Shown: piece after piece, positions 62,874-64,000 of the stretch
How the letters are laid out: each line of letters opens with the position of its first letter
How positions within the stretch are numbered: the stretch's first letter is position 1
Assembly: GCA_004020365.1 (NCBI GenBank)
Contig: SAQR01000001.1
Span: 403,942 to 467,941, forward strand
Length of the DNA stretch: 64,000 bases
Source: Mesorhizobium sp.
Lineage (GTDB): Bacteria > Pseudomonadota > Alphaproteobacteria > Rhizobiales > Rhizobiaceae
Reading direction: 5' to 3'
Translations under genes and position numbers: made by a program
Notes under the pieces: model-generated
The model's input: the letters and a program-made list of their open reading frames with translations, nothing else
The model's database searches: none
Told to the model about the DNA's origin: nothing

Positions 62874-63557
62874 TCAGTGCCCGGCAGCGGCAATCAGGCG
62901 TTCGGCCAGAGCAAGCGTCAGCGCATCGAAATGCGAGATCACCGCCGACGGTTCGAATTCGCGCACATGGCGGTCGGTGTAGCCGAAATCGACCGCCACC
63001 ACCGGAATGCCGGCCGCCTTCGCAGTGTCGATGTCGGTCTGCGAATCACCCACCATCAGCGCGCGGTGCGGATCGCCGCCGGCGAGCACGATGGTTTCGG
63101 TCAGATGGCGCGGGTCGGGCTTGCGGAACGCAAACGTGTCCTGACCGCAAATCGCCGCGAAATGCTTCGCCAGGCCGAGCGCCTCGATCAGCGCCACCGA
63201 GTTGGCTTCGTATTTGTTGGTGCAGACGGCCAGGAGATAGCCGGCTGCCTCGAATCGCGCGATCGTCTCGACGACGCCGGGGTAGGGGCGCGATTTGCCC
63301 GGAATGTTGTCGGTGTAGTGATCGAGGAACAGTTTTAGCAATCGGTCGTGTTCCTCCACCACCAGCGATCTCTGCTGCGCGGCGTGCGCGCGCTCGATCA
63401 TCACCCGGCCGCCATGGCCGACGAAGCGCTTGAAGCCGGCCTCATCGACGGCTGCGAGCTCGCTGGCGGCAAGGCTGTGGTTGAGGCTGTCGAGCAGGTC
63501 CGGCGCTGTGTCGATCAGCGTCCCGTCGAGGTCGAACACGATGATCGGTCGGGTCAT
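62874..63557 (-). CDS. gph: Phosphoglycolate phosphatase (HAD family)
   Basis: 227 residues. IIVFDLDGTLIDTAPDLLDSLN (nucleophile Asp), LLAVCTNKYEANS (motif II), FRKPDPRHL (Lys motif III) and LMVGDSQTDIDTAKAAGIPVVAV (acidic motif IV) are all present. Removes phosphate from 2-phosphoglycolate arising in DNA 3'-end repair. Divergent from rpiA. Confidence 0.92.
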   Translation of the reverse strand: MTRPIIVFDLDGTLIDTAPDLLDSLNHSLAASELAAVDEAGFKRFVGHGGRVMIERAHAAQQRSLVVEEHDRLLKLFLDHYTDNIPGKSRPYPGVVETIARFEAAGYLLAVCTNKYEANSVALIEALGLAKHFAAICGQDTFAFRKPDPRHLTETIVLAGGDPHRALMVGDSQTDIDTAKAAGIPVVAVDFGYTDRHVREFEPSAVISHFDALTLALAERLIAAAGH

Positions 63558-63721
63558 GGCCTGTCCTGTGACGTTCGCGCTGCCGTCAGGCGATAGCCGC
63601 TGCAGCCGATCCAGGCAAGCCGTGCCAGCTCAATCCACAGGGCTCAATCCACAGGGCAAAGTCTTTGACCGGACGGGCAAAGATGCTAGTAGCGCCGAAA
63701 CAAGCGAAATCCGGGGCAAGC

Positions 63722-64000
63722 ATGGATGCGAGGCAGTTGAAGGTCGAGGCCGCGCGGGCGGCACTTGCCCATGTGAACGACGGCATGCGGCTCGGCATCG
63801 GCACCGGCTCGACCGCCGAGGAATTCGTGCGGCTGCTCGCCGAAAAGGTCGCCACCGGCCTCACCATTATCGGCGTGCCGACCTCGGAGCGCACCGCCAT
63901 CCTCTGCGGCGAGCTTGGCGTGCCGCTGTCGACGCTGGAAGAAACGCCCGAGCTCGACCTTACCATCGACGGCGCCGACGAGATCGATCCGGAGCTGACA
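63722..64000 (+). CDS. rpiA: Ribose-5-phosphate isomerase A (partial at right edge)
   Basis: The N-terminal 93 residues: [42 protein letters not shown] (phosphate-binding G-T-G-S-T), [18 protein letters not shown] and [13 protein letters not shown] (D-G-A-D-E catalytic region). Interconverts ribose 5-phosphate and ribulose 5-phosphate. The gene continues past the window. Confidence 0.92.
   Translation, partial: MDARQLKVEAARAALAHVNDGMRLGIGTGSTAEEFVRLLAEKVATGLTIIGVPTSERTAILCGELGVPLSTLEETPELDLTIDGADEIDPELT

Overview
The window looks like a Mesorhizobium-type alphaproteobacterium (order Hyphomicrobiales). Composition is GC-rich, and the right half carries ordinary rhizobial housekeeping genes: dusA, cobT, moaA, mobB, gph, rpiA, a DUF1289 protein and two complete or partial ABC uptake operons. 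The left 34.6 kb is a different kind of DNA. It is an integrative element, or the right part of one, whose tyrosine integrase sits just upstream of dusA, a known integration hotspot. The far end of the element lies beyond position 1.

Island, 1-11.4 kb (backbone). Nearly all genes are on the minus strand and are typical of alphaproteobacterial ICEs. They are an FseA-like excision activator whose two halves are joined only by a +1 frameshift at a T6 run, a QseM-like DUF2285 protein, a QseC-like Xre regulator, DUF736, a membrane protein, a DUF2493 protein, a Toprim primase-like protein, ParB, DUF932 and a SRAP (HMCES/YedK) protein. A group IIC-type intron sits exactly behind the parB terminator. 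Several leaders carry conserved foldable elements: one pair upstream of DUF736 and DUF2493, another pair upstream of parB and DUF932.

Island, 11.6-27.3 kb (cargo, heavily decayed). This stretch holds the imuA-imuB-dnaE2 mutasome with a LexA box, dinB, ligD, a DUF3606 protein and xthA. imuB, dnaE2, dinB and ligD are all broken, as are two DUF3800 genes and one gene with an amber stop. imuA, xthA and the DUF3606 gene are intact. A lower-GC block at about 12.6-14.9 kb carries two proteins, one of DUF5677 type.

Island, 27.3-34.6 kb (defence). A compact four-gene operon encodes a tandem ubiquitin-like protein, an E2-like protein, a JAB/MPN isopeptidase and a ThiF/E1-like enzyme. It is a BIL-like ubiquitin-conjugation system. 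It diverges from a HigB-like / Xre-ImmA(IrrE) pair, with two palindromic operator-like sites between them. A DUF3644 (HEPN-like) protein, a decayed small gene and the integrase follow.

Chromosome, 34.7-64 kb. The genes are intact and well packed: dusA, an aspartic protease, DUF1289, cobT, a histidine kinase, a thermonuclease, a GST, a uracil-DNA glycosylase-family protein, an Lrp regulator, AlkD, a 3-hydroxyisobutyrate dehydrogenase-like enzyme, a polar amino acid ABC system without its ATPase, mobB, an EamA transporter, moaA, DUF971, a PPOX protein, a MarR/hydrolase pair with twin operators, an L,D-transpeptidase, a sugar-type ABC operon, tRNA-Val(CAC), gph and the start of rpiA. No frameshift was noticed in this half, which argues that the many breaks in the island are real decay rather than a general sequencing problem.
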